Shown here: piece by piece, positions 19,323 through 28,821 of the stretch
Layout: every line of letters begins with the position of its first letter
How positions within the stretch are numbered: position 1 is the first letter of the stretch
Source of the DNA: Acuticoccus sediminis
Lineage (GTDB): Bacteria > Pseudomonadota > Alphaproteobacteria > Rhizobiales > Amorphaceae
Length of the DNA: 64,000 bases
NCBI RefSeq assembly: GCF_003258595.1
Contig: NZ_QHHQ01000003.1
Span: 682,001 to 746,000, forward strand
Direction: 5' to 3'
The notes under the pieces: model-generated
Told to the model about the DNA's origin: nothing
What the model saw: only the letters and a program-made list of their open reading frames with translations
Databases searched by the model: none
Position numbers and translations under genes: made by a program

Positions 19323-20537
19323 TCAGGTTTCAGTGCGTGTCACGACTGCCGCCCCCCGCTCCAGCGTGAGATGGACCGGGCAGCGGTTCGCGATTTCGGC
19401 GAGACGGGCGTGGTTCTCCGGGTCGGTCCCGGGTCCGAATCGGATGACGCGTTCGAACCGGTCGATCCGGCCGTCCTTGCCCGCGTCGACGTCCATGCAT
19501 TCCTCGCAGTCGTCCTTGTGGACCTTTCCGTGCGTGACGTCGACCGTCGCGTCGACGCTCCACCCCTTTCGCGCGCCGTACATGCGCATCGTCATCAGCG
19601 TGCAGGCGGCGAGCGCGGAGGAGAGCAGGTCGTAGGGGGTCGGCCCCGCGCCCTCGCCGCCGATCTCCGCCGGTTCGTCGGCGATCAGAGGATAGCCGGA
19701 GGCGGTCAGCGCCGTCTTGAAGGCGCCGTCCAGCGCGACCGCCCGGGCGCCGTCCGGCGGACCGGAGACGTCGGGCGCTGGCGTCTCGAGCACGAACCGG
19801 CTTGCCCAGGCGGCGACGATGTCGGCCGCATACTGCGCGTCGTCGGGATTGCTGAGGAGGTGGTCGGCGCTCCCGAGCGACACGAAGCTCTTCGGGTGCC
19901 GCGCCGCGACGAAGATCCGCGTCGCGTTGTCGATGCCGACGTAGTTGTCCAGCGGCGCGTGCATGACGAGGAGCGCGGCCTTCAGCGCGCGGACATGGTC
20001 CGTCACCTGGTGGGTCCGAAGATCCTCCAGGAACTCGCGGCGGATCGTGAACTCGCGCCCGGCCAGGGTCACGCGCGCCTCCCCGTCCTCCTCGATCCGG
20101 GCGAGGTCGGCCGCGAAGTTGTGCGTCACGTGCTCCGCGTCGGCCGGCGCCGCGATGGTCGCGACGGCCTTGACCTCCGGGATCTGCGACGCGGCGACGA
20201 GGACCGCGGCGCCGCCCAGCGAGTGGCCGATGAGGATCTGCGGCGCGCCGATTCCCTCGCGCATCGCGTCGGCCATCTTCACGAGGTCGCCCACGTTGGA
20301 TGAAAAGTGCGTCGAGGCGAACTCGCCGCCCGACGCGCCAAGGCCGGTGAAGTCGAAGCGGACGGTGGCGATCCCCTTGTCCGCCAGACGCCGCGCGATG
20401 AGCTTCGCCGCGCGCAGGTCCTTGCCGCAGGTGAAGCAGTGCGCGAACAGGGCGACGGCACGGATCGGCCCGGCCGGGCGGTCCACCAGCGCGGCGAGCT
20501 CGGCGCCGAGCGCGCCCTTGACCTTGAGTTCCGTCAT
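19323..20537 (-). CDS. Fused alpha/beta hydrolase and OsmC-family protein
   Basis: A 404-residue two-domain protein. Residues about 1-255 form an alpha/beta hydrolase with the nucleophile Ser106 in GHSLGG. Residues about 265-404 form an OsmC/Ohr domain with its two conserved cysteines, in LAACTL and in NRCPVHL. OsmC domains reduce organic hydroperoxides with these cysteines. The fused form is widespread in proteobacteria, but its substrate is unknown. The ATG at 20537 has GAGAGGG upstream. It lies between the ccm operon and degP on the same strand. Confidence 0.9.
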   Translation of the reverse strand: MTELKVKGALGAELAALVDRPAGPIRAVALFAHCFTCGKDLRAAKLIARRLADKGIATVRFDFTGLGASGGEFASTHFSSNVGDLVKMADAMREGIGAPQILIGHSLGGAAVLVAASQIPEVKAVATIAAPADAEHVTHNFAADLARIEEDGEARVTLAGREFTIRREFLEDLRTHQVTDHVRALKAALLVMHAPLDNYVGIDNATRIFVAARHPKSFVSLGSADHLLSNPDDAQYAADIVAAWASRFVLETPAPDVSGPPDGARAVALDGAFKTALTASGYPLIADEPAEIGGEGAGPTPYDLLSSALAACTLMTMRMYGARKGWSVDATVDVTHGKVHKDDCEECMDVDAGKDGRIDRFERVIRFGPGTDPENHARLAEIANRCPVHLTLERGAAVVTRTET

Positions 20538-20696
20538 CGCATCCCTCTCGCGCATGCCCGCCTCGTGAGGCGTTTAGCATGGGGACGCGGGGACGCGATC
20601 GCCACCCCGTCCGGCACGTTGGGCCCACCTGCGCCCGCCGGGCTGCCCACGACAGTCCCGGTTTCCGGCCCGGACGACGCCCTTCGAAGGTGCCGC

Positions 20697-21170
20697 CTAG
20701 GTCTTGCGACGCTCGTCGAGGACGGCCTGGAGCTGCGCCTCCTCGTCGGCCGACAGGGCGGCGTCGGCGGGCGCCGGCTTCGGGCGCCGGCGCAGGTAGG
20801 TGACCGCTGCCGCGAGCGCCGCCAGCAGCACCAGGACCGGCATCGCCCACAGCGCGAACGTCTCCGCGTTGAACGGCGGGCGGAGGCGCACGAAGTCGCC
20901 GTAGCGGTCGGTGAGGTAGCTCATCACCTCGTCGTCGGTGTCGCCGGCGACGATGCGCTCACGCACCAGGAGGCGGAGATCCTTGGCGATGCCCGCATCC
21001 GAGTCGTCGATGGTCTGGTTCTGGCAGACGACGCAGCGGAGCTCCTTGGAGAGCTCGCGCGCCCGCGCCTCGAGCGCGGGGTCGGCGAGCTCCTCGTCCG
21101 GATTGACCGCGAGCGCCGGCCCCGCGAGCGCGAGGACGACCGCGAATGCCGCGAGCCACCTCGCCGTCAT
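20697..21170 (-). CDS. ccmH: Cytochrome c maturation protein CcmH/CycL
   Basis: CcmH is a membrane-anchored periplasmic thiol-redox protein that keeps the apocytochrome CXXCH motif reduced for haem attachment. The 157-residue product has a signal segment (about 5-21), the family motif LRCVVCQNQ with Cys46 and Cys49, and a C-terminal membrane helix at about 107-126. Its start overlaps the end of ccmF by four bases. It is the last gene of the ccmI-E-F-H operon. Its short form, lacking the TPR domain, fits with a separate CcmI. Confidence 0.95.
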   Translation of the reverse strand: MTARWLAAFAVVLALAGPALAVNPDEELADPALEARARELSKELRCVVCQNQTIDDSDAGIAKDLRLLVRERIVAGDTDDEVMSYLTDRYGDFVRLRPPFNAETFALWAMPVLVLLAALAAAVTYLRRRPKPAPADAALSADEEAQLQAVLDERRKT

Positions 21171-23149
21171 GCCCCTGCCCCTGCCGGCTCGGTCTCGCGG
21201 CGTCGCGCCGGAGCCGGGAGCCCGATGCGCAGCTTGCGGTCGGCCAGCGACAGGGCGCCGCCCGCCGCCGCGATCAGGCCGCCGATCCAGATCAGCAGCA
21301 CCATCGGCTTGTAGAACATGCGCACGACGACCTTGCCGTCGGCCACATCCCCCAGCGTCACATAGAGCTGCGAGGCACCGATGGTTTTGATCGCCGCCTC
21401 CGTGGTGGGCATGTTGCGCGCCGGGTAGAAGCGCTTGGCCGGCTTGAGGATGCTCACCGTGCGCCCTCCCCGCCGCACGTCGAACACGGCGACGCTGTCG
21501 GTATAGTTCGGCCCCTCGACCCGCTCCGAACCGACGAAGCGCAGCTCGTAGCCCGCCACCGAGGCGGTGTCGCCGGGACCCATGTCGCGAATCACCTCCG
21601 TCTCGAACGCCGACAGGGCGGCGATGCCGAGGACGGTGACGCCGATGCCGAGGTGCCCCAGCGCCGCGCCCCACGTCGACCGCGGCAGGCGCGTCAGGCG
21701 GGAGAGGCGCGAGCCCAGCGACTGCCGGCCCGTGCGCAGCCAGAGCTCGGCGACGCTGCCGACGATGAGATAGAGGCCGAGTGCGACGCCGAAGGCCGCC
21801 GTCAGCGCCGTCTCCTCCCCCGCGAGCCAGGCCGAGATCGCGGCGCCGACCACGGCGATCGCCGCCGCGGGGATCAGCCGCTGCGCCGCCGCCGCCGCGT
21901 CGCCCCGCTTCCAGGCGAGGAGCGGCCCGAACGGCAGCACCACGAAGAGCGGCACCATCAGCGGGATGAAGGTGAGGTTGAAGTAGGGCGGGCCGACGGA
22001 GATCTTCTCGCCCGTCACCGTCTCCAGCACCAGAGGGTAGAGCGTGCCGACGAGCACCGTCGCGCAGGCGGTCGTCAGGAACACGTTGTTGAAGACGAGC
22101 GCGCCCTCGCGGCTCATCGGCGCGAACGCCCCGCCGGCCTTCAGCGTCCCAGCCCGCAGCGCGAACAGCAGGAACGCCCCGCCGATGAAGGTCGCCAGGA
22201 TCAGGAGGATGAAGAGGCCGCGCGTCGGGTCGGACGCGAAGGCATGCACCGACGTCAGCACCCCCGAGCGGACCAGGAAGGTACCGAGGAGCGACAGAGA
22301 GAAGGTGATGATGGCGAGGAGCACCGTCCACACCTTCAAGGCGTCGCGCTTCTCCATCACCGCCGCCGAGTGGAGGAGCGCGGTGCCGGCGAGCCAGGGC
22401 ATGAACGAGGCGTTCTCGACGGGGTCCCAGAACCACCAGCCGCCCCAGCCAAGCTCGTAGTAGGCCCAGTAGGAGCCCATGGCGATGCCGAGCGTCAGGA
22501 AGATCCACGACAGCAGCACCCAGGGGCGAACCCAGCGCGCCCACGCGGCGTCGATCCGCCCCTCGATCAGCGCGGCAACGGCGAATGCGAAGACGATCGA
22601 GAAGCCGACATAGCCGACGTAGAGGAGCGGCGGATGGATCGCGAGGCCGATGTCCTGCAGCAGCGGGTTGAGGTCACGCCCCTCGAACGGAGCCGGGAAC
22701 AGCCGCTCGAACGGGTTGGACGTGGCGAGAATGAACGACAGGAAGGCGACCGAGACCCACCCCTGCACCGAGACCACGCAGGCGCGCAGCGACAGCGCCA
22801 TGTTGCGTCCGAGCGTCGCCGCCATCAGCCCGAACAGCGTGAGGACGAGGATCCAGAGCATCATCGAGCCCTCGTGGTTCCCCCACACGCCGGCGATCTT
22901 GTAGACCAGCGGCTTGGCGGAGTGCGAGTTCTCGTAGACGTTCACCAGCGAGAAGTCGGAGCGCACGTAGGCCGCGGCCAGCGCCACGAAGGCGAAGCCG
23001 ACGAGGGCGAAGACCGCTCCGGCCGACGGAGCCGCCGTCGCCATCAGCCGCGCGTCGCCGGTCCGTGCGCCGACGATCGGCAGCACCGACTGGACGAGCG
23101 CCACGGCAAGCGCAAGGACGAGTGCGAAATGTCCGACCTCGTTCAGCAT
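21167..23149 (-). CDS. ccmF: Cytochrome c haem lyase subunit CcmF/CycK
   Basis: CcmF is the large membrane component of the haem ligation complex and works with CcmE and CcmH. The 660-residue protein has about 15 membrane segments and the haem-handling tryptophan-rich motif WGGWWFWDP near residue 235, flanked by conserved histidines. Size and layout match the family. The start lies seven bases after the ccmE stop and the end overlaps ccmH, so translation of the operon is coupled. Confidence 0.97.
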   Translation of the reverse strand: MLNEVGHFALVLALAVALVQSVLPIVGARTGDARLMATAAPSAGAVFALVGFAFVALAAAYVRSDFSLVNVYENSHSAKPLVYKIAGVWGNHEGSMMLWILVLTLFGLMAATLGRNMALSLRACVVSVQGWVSVAFLSFILATSNPFERLFPAPFEGRDLNPLLQDIGLAIHPPLLYVGYVGFSIVFAFAVAALIEGRIDAAWARWVRPWVLLSWIFLTLGIAMGSYWAYYELGWGGWWFWDPVENASFMPWLAGTALLHSAAVMEKRDALKVWTVLLAIITFSLSLLGTFLVRSGVLTSVHAFASDPTRGLFILLILATFIGGAFLLFALRAGTLKAGGAFAPMSREGALVFNNVFLTTACATVLVGTLYPLVLETVTGEKISVGPPYFNLTFIPLMVPLFVVLPFGPLLAWKRGDAAAAAQRLIPAAAIAVVGAAISAWLAGEETALTAAFGVALGLYLIVGSVAELWLRTGRQSLGSRLSRLTRLPRSTWGAALGHLGIGVTVLGIAALSAFETEVIRDMGPGDTASVAGYELRFVGSERVEGPNYTDSVAVFDVRRGGRTVSILKPAKRFYPARNMPTTEAAIKTIGASQLYVTLGDVADGKVVVRMFYKPMVLLIWIGGLIAAAGGALSLADRKLRIGLPAPARRRETEPAGAGA

Positions 23150-23156
23150 CGCGGCG

Positions 23157-23675
23157 TCACTCCTTGGGGATCGTCTGGTCGGGATTCTCGGTCGCCGTCT
23201 TGGCGAGGCCCTGCATGCCGGTGCGCGCCTCCTCGCCCTCCTTCCAGCGCCCCTGCGCCTTCAGCGAGTCGACGACCTCCTTCGGCATGTAGTTCTCGTC
23301 GTGGCGGGCGAGCACGGTGTCGGCCTTCAGCGTGCCCGACGGGTCCATGACCCCTTCGGTGACGACGCCCTGCCCCTCGCGGAAGAGGTCCGGGAGGATC
23401 CCGGTGTAGGCGACGGGGACGTGGTTCACCGTGTCGGTGACGGCGAAGACGACCTCGCCGTCGCTGCCCCGCTGGACCGAGCCTTCCTCGACGAGGCCGC
23501 CGAGGCGGACCCGCGCGCCGGCTGGGTGGACGGACTGCTTCAGCTCCGTGGGTGTCGCCGCGTAGGTGATCCTGTCGCCGAGGCCGTAGAGGACGAGCGC
23601 CGCCGCAGCCGCGATCGCGAGCCCCGCGACGCCGACGAGGGCGAGACGGCGCGCCTTGCGTCCGCGCCGGGTCAT
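23157..23675 (-). CDS. ccmE: Periplasmic haem chaperone CcmE/CycJ
   Basis: CcmE binds haem covalently and passes it to apocytochrome c. The 172-residue product has an N-terminal membrane anchor (about 11-30), an OB-fold domain, and the haem-attaching His125 with Tyr129 in LARHDENYMP. It is followed at once by ccmF. A gap of about 230 bases without a gene separates it from ccmI upstream. Confidence 0.97.
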   Translation of the reverse strand: MTRRGRKARRLALVGVAGLAIAAAAALVLYGLGDRITYAATPTELKQSVHPAGARVRLGGLVEEGSVQRGSDGEVVFAVTDTVNHVPVAYTGILPDLFREGQGVVTEGVMDPSGTLKADTVLARHDENYMPKEVVDSLKAQGRWKEGEEARTGMQGLAKTATENPDQTIPKE

Positions 23676-23906
23676 CGGCCGCCCTCCGGGTGCGGCGATG
23701 CCGCCATGGCCGCGCCCGTCGCGGCCCGATCGGTTTCGAATGCTGCTCTACGCCCTACTCGTCGCAACGTCGTGTCTCCACCCGGTCCTGTTCTGCGTGC
23801 CGTGCTTCTGCGTGCGGCGGGCTCGGCGGTCGGCCGCGCCCGGTGCGTGCCGGCCCATTATGCGCAGACAGCTTATGGGCGCGGCGACCTGGATCAAAGC
23901 AGGACG

Positions 23907-25073
23907 TTAGCGCCCGTCCGTCGCAGGGCCGACGGCTTGCGTGAAGGCGGCCCGGTCCGTCTCGTCGAGCGCGGCGAGGGCCTTCGTCCTGGCCGCCGCG
24001 GCGTCCTCGTCCCGGCCGAGGACGCGGTAGGAACGCACGAGACGCACCCACTCGTCGACGCTGCCGCCGTCGGCCTCGAGCCGGGCGGCGAGGCCCTCGA
24101 CCATGCCCTCGATCTGCGCCGCGCGCTGCTCGGCCGGCAGCGCGGCGATGGCGGCCGCGGCGGACGACGACGGGTTCGGCCCCCCCTGCTGCGCGGCGGG
24201 TATGCGGGGTCCGGCCCCCGGTTGGGCCGCGAGCGCGGCGGCCGCCGTGCCGCCCGCGGCGGCGTCGGTCTGCTGCAGGGCGGCGATTTCGGAACGGGCG
24301 AGCGGGAGCCAGTTCTCGGTCCCGTCACTCGATTCGAGGAGACTGGCCCAGCGCTTCGCGGCGGCGCCGAGGTCGCCGCGCTGGCGGTCGGCGACCGCGA
24401 GGAAGACGCGCGGCGCCACCGCCTCGGGTTCCAGCGCCGACGCCCGCTCGAACAGCGCGACCGCCTCGTCCGGCACGGTGCCGCCGCCGGCGAACATCAG
24501 CGCCTGGCCGCGCCCGGTCAGGAGCCGCGCGTCCTCGCCCAGAAGGTCGATGGCGCGGCGATAGGCCTCGGCCGCGTCGGCGAAGCGGGTGAGGCGCAGG
24601 TACATCGGCGCGATGGCCGCCCAGCCCTCCCCCTCCTCCGGATGGGCGGCGAGGCGCGCCTCGGCCTGGGAGAGTAGCTCGGCAACGTCGGTCCCGCTGG
24701 TCTGCTGGCGTTCCGCGAGGGGTCGGTCGCCGTAGCCGGGCATGCCGAGCGTCAGGTAGCCGGCCACCGTAACGGCGGGGATCAGCACGACGAGGATCGC
24801 GGCGACGACCCAGCGGCGCCGGCCGATGGCTGCGGCCTCGCCCGCCTCGCGGTGGGCGCGCAGCAGGCGGCGGGCAACCTCCGTGCGGGCAGCCTTGGCC
24901 TCCTCCTCGCCGATGGTGCCGTTGGCGCGGTCGGTCTCGATCTCCTCGAGCTGCGCGGCGTAGACGACCTCGTCCGATCCGCCGACGGCCGGCTCGCCGC
25001 TCGCCAGAAGCGGTCGACATACCAAGGCGAGCGTCAAGAGCGCCAATACGGCGAACACGATCCAGAGCACCAT
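23907..25073 (-). CDS. ccmI: Cytochrome c maturation protein CcmI/CycH
   Basis: CcmI is a membrane-anchored apocytochrome c chaperone. The 388-residue protein starts with two membrane segments (about 2-22 and 86-108) that enclose a cytoplasmic loop. TPR-like repeats follow (for example LSQAEARLAAHPEEGEGW and the AEAYRRAIDLLGED region), which hold the C-terminus of the apocytochrome. It is the first gene of the ccm operon, downstream of popZ on the same strand. Confidence 0.93.
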   Translation of the reverse strand: MVLWIVFAVLALLTLALVCRPLLASGEPAVGGSDEVVYAAQLEEIETDRANGTIGEEEAKAARTEVARRLLRAHREAGEAAAIGRRRWVVAAILVVLIPAVTVAGYLTLGMPGYGDRPLAERQQTSGTDVAELLSQAEARLAAHPEEGEGWAAIAPMYLRLTRFADAAEAYRRAIDLLGEDARLLTGRGQALMFAGGGTVPDEAVALFERASALEPEAVAPRVFLAVADRQRGDLGAAAKRWASLLESSDGTENWLPLARSEIAALQQTDAAAGGTAAAALAAQPGAGPRIPAAQQGGPNPSSSAAAAIAALPAEQRAAQIEGMVEGLAARLEADGGSVDEWVRLVRSYRVLGRDEDAAAARTKALAALDETDRAAFTQAVGPATDGR

Positions 25074-25168
25074 TGCGCCTTAGTGATGGCCACACGGCCT
25101 GAATGCAAGATTGTATCGACTGCAACCGTCCGGCAAATTGTCGCCGAACGGGACCGCTGATGGCCGGA

Positions 25169-26746
25169 TCAGCGGCGTCCGGTCAACCGCTCGATCTCCT
25201 CGCGCACCAGACGTTCGACGATGGTCCTGAGGTTGGCGTCGATCCATTCGCGCAGCAGTGGCCGCATCGCCTCCCGGGCGAGGTCCTCGACGCTGGTGCC
25301 GCGCCCCGCCGCACCCTGATGGACGGTCCGTGCGAGCTCGTCGAACGCGGCCCGGGCGGCCCGCCGGGTGGTCCGGCCGACCAGATCGTCCTCCCGGAAC
25401 GCGCCCTCCCGCTCCTCGGCGGGGAAGCCTGCGTCCTCGTCCTCGCGCAGGAGCGCATCGTCGTCCCACTCGCGAAGCCGCCGCCGGCGCTCCGCGACGC
25501 CCTCGGACCAGGCGCGACGCGGCGTCGCCACCCCGCCGGAGCCGTCCTTGGGAGGGTTGCTCTCCGCGACGTCCCGGTCGCGGGCCTCCTCCACGGGATG
25601 CCGCGCCCGCGTGTCCCGCGGGCCAGACCCGGGCGACGGCGGCAGGGGGTAGCCGGGCCAATCGTCCACCTCGCCGGGGGACGACGCGCGGGAGGGTAGA
25701 GCGGTGCCGGGCACCGTGTCCCGGGATCGGGGCGTGCCCTGCGGCAACCGGGCGCCGTCGGCGCGATCCGCGTCGCCGTCGGCGCCGGACAACGGGGGCC
25801 GGCCGGCTTCCGGCTCCAGTGCAACGACGGGGACGGCGGTCTTCGCCGACGTCGCCTCGATCGGGTCGGGGGAACCGGCCGAGACGTCCGCAGGCGGTTG
25901 CCGGTGCTGCCCTGACTTGTCCGTCGGGCGGAAGGCCGCGAGGTCCACCACCGTGGAGGCCGCCGGCGGCGCCGACGGAGTTTCCGCATTGCTCCGACCG
26001 TCCACCGGTCCGGCGGGCGCGCCGCTCCGTACCGGCGCGCCGGAGTCGGCGGACCGGCCCGGAGGCGCCACCGCGTCGCGACGCCGGGCTGCCCCTTCCG
26101 GCGGTCCGTCGGCCTCGCCGGAGCCTGTCGGCGCGAGGGACTGGTAGACCGGACCGTCCGTCCCGTCGGCAAACGGCTCCGCAGGGGCCCCGCCGGCGGG
26201 GCCGGCTCGTCCATCGACGGCTGGCGGACCGGAATCAGGGCGCCGGATATTCGCCGGGTCGTCCGACGGCGGGCCGTCGCCGCAGGCGAGCGTCGCGAAC
26301 CGGGGGCCGGACGCAGACGGCAGCTGCGGGTGCTCCCGCCCCGGGAGGCCGGCAAAAGTCGAGGCAATGCCGATCCCCGCGCGCGCCCCACCATGCGCCG
26401 GCAGTCCTGCCGGCGCGCGGGCGGGCGGCGCTGCGGGGCCGCCCGCGACGCAGCCGTCGATGGCGGCGAGGAGCGCGGTGCGGGTCCGGTCGGTCGCCAC
26501 CCGGTCCTCGTGGGAAAGGCCGACCGGCTCCGCGCCTGCCTCCGCGGCTTCGTGGACGGGCGCCGCATCCGACCAGCTCGCGTCCGCGAATGCGGAGCGG
26601 ATCGACCGCTCGACGCTGTGCGGCATCGGCTCGCGCCGGGCGTGCCAGGTCGCGCCGGCCGCGCGCGGACCGGCGGGCACGACGGGCTCTGCGCCGGGAC
26701 CGTCCTCGGCGAGGATCCTGCGGATCGAGGCCAGAAGGTCATTCAT
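25169..26746 (-). CDS. popZ: PopZ-like polar organising protein (DUF2497), unusually long
   Basis: PopZ builds a polar matrix that anchors the centromere complex in alphaproteobacteria. Both diagnostic ends are present: the N-terminal helix MNDLLASIRRILAED and the C-terminal oligomerisation region with LAREAMRPLLREWIDANL and the following IVERLVREEIERL segment. The 525 residues between and around them are mostly disordered, rich in Pro, Ala, Gly and acidic residues. The Caulobacter protein has fewer than 200 residues, so the linker is greatly expanded here. I chose the ATG at 26746 because the family starts with this helix; the longer frame from 26884 adds nothing family-like. It precedes the ccm operon. 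Confidence 0.85.
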   Translation of the reverse strand: MNDLLASIRRILAEDGPGAEPVVPAGPRAAGATWHARREPMPHSVERSIRSAFADASWSDAAPVHEAAEAGAEPVGLSHEDRVATDRTRTALLAAIDGCVAGGPAAPPARAPAGLPAHGGARAGIGIASTFAGLPGREHPQLPSASGPRFATLACGDGPPSDDPANIRRPDSGPPAVDGRAGPAGGAPAEPFADGTDGPVYQSLAPTGSGEADGPPEGAARRRDAVAPPGRSADSGAPVRSGAPAGPVDGRSNAETPSAPPAASTVVDLAAFRPTDKSGQHRQPPADVSAGSPDPIEATSAKTAVPVVALEPEAGRPPLSGADGDADRADGARLPQGTPRSRDTVPGTALPSRASSPGEVDDWPGYPLPPSPGSGPRDTRARHPVEEARDRDVAESNPPKDGSGGVATPRRAWSEGVAERRRRLREWDDDALLREDEDAGFPAEEREGAFREDDLVGRTTRRAARAAFDELARTVHQGAAGRGTSVEDLAREAMRPLLREWIDANLRTIVERLVREEIERLTGRR

Positions 26747-26997
26747 CGCGCCAGCTCCCATCGCGCCAACCCGGGCCGCGCCAACCGAGGTTGCGTCCAG
26801 ACCGGGCCGCGACGTCGCAGACGCCGGTCGAATCAACGTGCGGTCGGCATCGTACCCTTTGCGCCCCCGCCGCCAGGACGCCACAAACAGTTCGCAAGGG
26901 TTGATTCACAGTTCCGTCGCCGAACGGCGCCTCCGGCCGTTGACTGATCCGATGCGACCGTGCCCACCGGGCGACCGATCCAGCCGAGGACCAGCCC

Positions 26998-27873
26998 ATG
27001 TTCGACCTGCGTGATGCCGAGATGCTCCGCGAGATCGTCAAAGCCGGGGGCTTCCGCGCCGCCGCCGACACGATGGGCCTGTCGCAATCGGCGGTCTCCA
27101 ACCGCATCGCGGCGCTGGAGCGGCGGCTCGGCGTGCAGCTCTTCGACCGCTCCCGCCGCCAGGCGAGCCTGACGCTCGTCGGCCGCCGCGTGCTGGAGGA
27201 AGGCGAGCGCCTCATCGCGCTGCGCGACCAGATCGTCGAGGGGATCACCGGCGCCTCGGCGGCCGGCACGCTGCGCCTCGGCGTCGCCGAGACGATCGTC
27301 CACACGCGCCTCCCCGCCATCGTCCGCGCGCTGCGCGAGGCGGCACCGGCGCTGCGGATCGAACTGTCGGTCGAAGTCTCCCAGCGCCTCTCGGCGATGC
27401 TGGCGGACGACGAGATCGACCTCGCGGTGCTCCTGCGCCAGTCCGTCCCGCCCGGTGCGGTCGGCGGGCCGATCTCCCGTTCCGAGCTCGGCTGGTACGC
27501 CTCGCCCGCCCTCGACCTCGGCGACGCGCCGCTCACCGTCGCGACGCTCGCGCGGTGGCCGATCGTCACCTTCTCGCGCGGCACGCTCCCCTACCGCGAG
27601 GTGGAGCGGCTGTTCGCCCGGCCGGAGATCGAGCCGCCCATCCTCCACGGCAGCGCCTCCCTTGCGACGGTGCTCTCACTGGTGGCCGACGGCACCGGGA
27701 TCGGCACCCTGCCGGTGGAGATGGTCGCCGGCGACGTCGAGCAGGGCCGCATCGTCCCCGTCCCCGTCGCCGCGGAGCTCGTCCCCTCCGCGCTCGACTT
27801 CACGATCTGCCGGATGAAGAGCCTCGGCGCGGCCGTCGACGCCGTGATCGACCGTCTTCACGGCCACAAATGA
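26998..27873 (+). CDS. LysR-family transcriptional regulator
   Basis: A 291-residue regulator with the LysR winged helix-turn-helix at about 1-60 (FRAAADTMGLSQSAVSNRIAALE) and a periplasmic-binding-protein-like effector domain at about 90-290. It is transcribed in the same direction as the D-glutamate-cyclase-family and TRAP genes that follow, and divergently from popZ. A family-type binding site overlaps its stop codon, directly ahead of the next gene, so it probably controls the 27947-31746 genes. Confidence 0.93.
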   Translation: MFDLRDAEMLREIVKAGGFRAAADTMGLSQSAVSNRIAALERRLGVQLFDRSRRQASLTLVGRRVLEEGERLIALRDQIVEGITGASAAGTLRLGVAETIVHTRLPAIVRALREAAPALRIELSVEVSQRLSAMLADDEIDLAVLLRQSVPPGAVGGPISRSELGWYASPALDLGDAPLTVATLARWPIVTFSRGTLPYREVERLFARPEIEPPILHGSASLATVLSLVADGTGIGTLPVEMVAGDVEQGRIVPVPVAAELVPSALDFTICRMKSLGAAVDAVIDRLHGHK

Positions 27874-27890
27874 TCACTACAGGAGATCAT
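27870..27890. promoter_or_regulatory. Putative LysR operator (ATC-N9-GAT) with downstream -35 element
   Basis: The perfect inverted repeat ATGATC-N9-GATCAT contains the ATC-N9-GAT core (a T-N11-A type site) known for LysR regulators. TTGACA follows at 27911-27916, with ACAAAT 17 bases further on at 27934-27939. This fits an activator site about 50 bases upstream of a promoter for the gene at 27947. If that -10 element is used, the transcript would start almost at the ATG. Confidence 0.5.
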
Positions 27891-27946
27891 TTGAGGCTCC
27901 AATTCATCAGTTGACAGCATCATTTTTTGGGAGACAAATATTTCTT

Positions 27947-28810
27947 ATGAATGTCGCTGCGAATGAGCCCACCTCCGAGCCGCACCGGCTGGTGTACGCC
28001 CACCCGGCGGACCTTCGCCGCGCGAGCCGCACCGGCGACTTCGCCGAGCAGACCGCCGGTCAATGCCCCGGCGCCCTCCAGGCCAACCTCGTCATCCTCC
28101 CCAAGGACGCCGCCGACGAGTTCCTGGCCTTCGCGGTGCGCAACTCCAAACCCTGCCCGCTGGTCGGCGTGACCGACCCGGGATCGCCCCACCTGCCGAT
28201 GCTCGCCGACGACCTCGACCTTCGCACCGACGTGCCGCGCTACCGCGTCTGGCGCCACGGCGAGCTGGACGACGAGCCGACCGACATCGCCGACCTCTGG
28301 CAGGGCGACCTCGTCGGCTTCGCCATCGGCTGCTCGTTCTCGTTCGAGGACGCGCTGATCGCCGAGGGACTGCCCGTGCGCCACGTCGAGGCGGGGCGGA
28401 ACGTGCCGATGTACGTAACCGGCCGGCCGACCGAGCCGGCGGGCCGTTTCCAGGGCCCGATGGTCGTCTCCATGCGCGCCATGCCGCCGGACGCCGCGAT
28501 CCGCGCGATCGTCCTGTCCGACCGGCAGCCGCTCGCCCACGGAGCGCCGGTCCACATCGGCGACCCCGCCGCCCTCGGCATCGCCGACGTGATGAAGCCC
28601 GACTTCGGCGACCCGCCGGTCATCGAGGCCGGCGACGTGCTCGTCTGGTGGGCTTGCGGCGTGACGCCCCAGCGCGCGCTGCAGGCCGCGAAGGTGCCGT
28701 TCGCGATCACCCACGCCCCCGGCTTCATGCTGGTCACGGACTTGCTTGCAGAGGGGCTGACCACCTTCCCCACACGCGCCTCCCGCCGCGTGCCGCGATC
28801 CACCACGTGA
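27947..28810 (+). CDS. D-glutamate cyclase family protein (DUF1445, putative hydro-lyase)
   Basis: A 287-residue member of the DUF1445 family, which includes bacterial putative hydro-lyases (YcsI type) and the domain of mammalian D-glutamate cyclase. That enzyme converts D-glutamate to 5-oxo-D-proline. Family blocks are clear: GALQANLVILP, the CPLVGVTDPG region, FAIGCSFSFEDAL, and WWACGVTPQRAL with THAPGFMLVTD at the end. The ATG at 27947 follows GGGAGA by 12 bases; an in-frame TTG at 27911 would use a codon inside the -35 element. A TRAP transporter follows after 11 bases, so the imported compound is probably the enzyme's substrate or a precursor. Confidence 0.85.
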   Translation: MNVAANEPTSEPHRLVYAHPADLRRASRTGDFAEQTAGQCPGALQANLVILPKDAADEFLAFAVRNSKPCPLVGVTDPGSPHLPMLADDLDLRTDVPRYRVWRHGELDDEPTDIADLWQGDLVGFAIGCSFSFEDALIAEGLPVRHVEAGRNVPMYVTGRPTEPAGRFQGPMVVSMRAMPPDAAIRAIVLSDRQPLAHGAPVHIGDPAALGIADVMKPDFGDPPVIEAGDVLVWWACGVTPQRALQAAKVPFAITHAPGFMLVTDLLAEGLTTFPTRASRRVPRSTT

Positions 28811-28821
28811 GGAGCCTTCCG

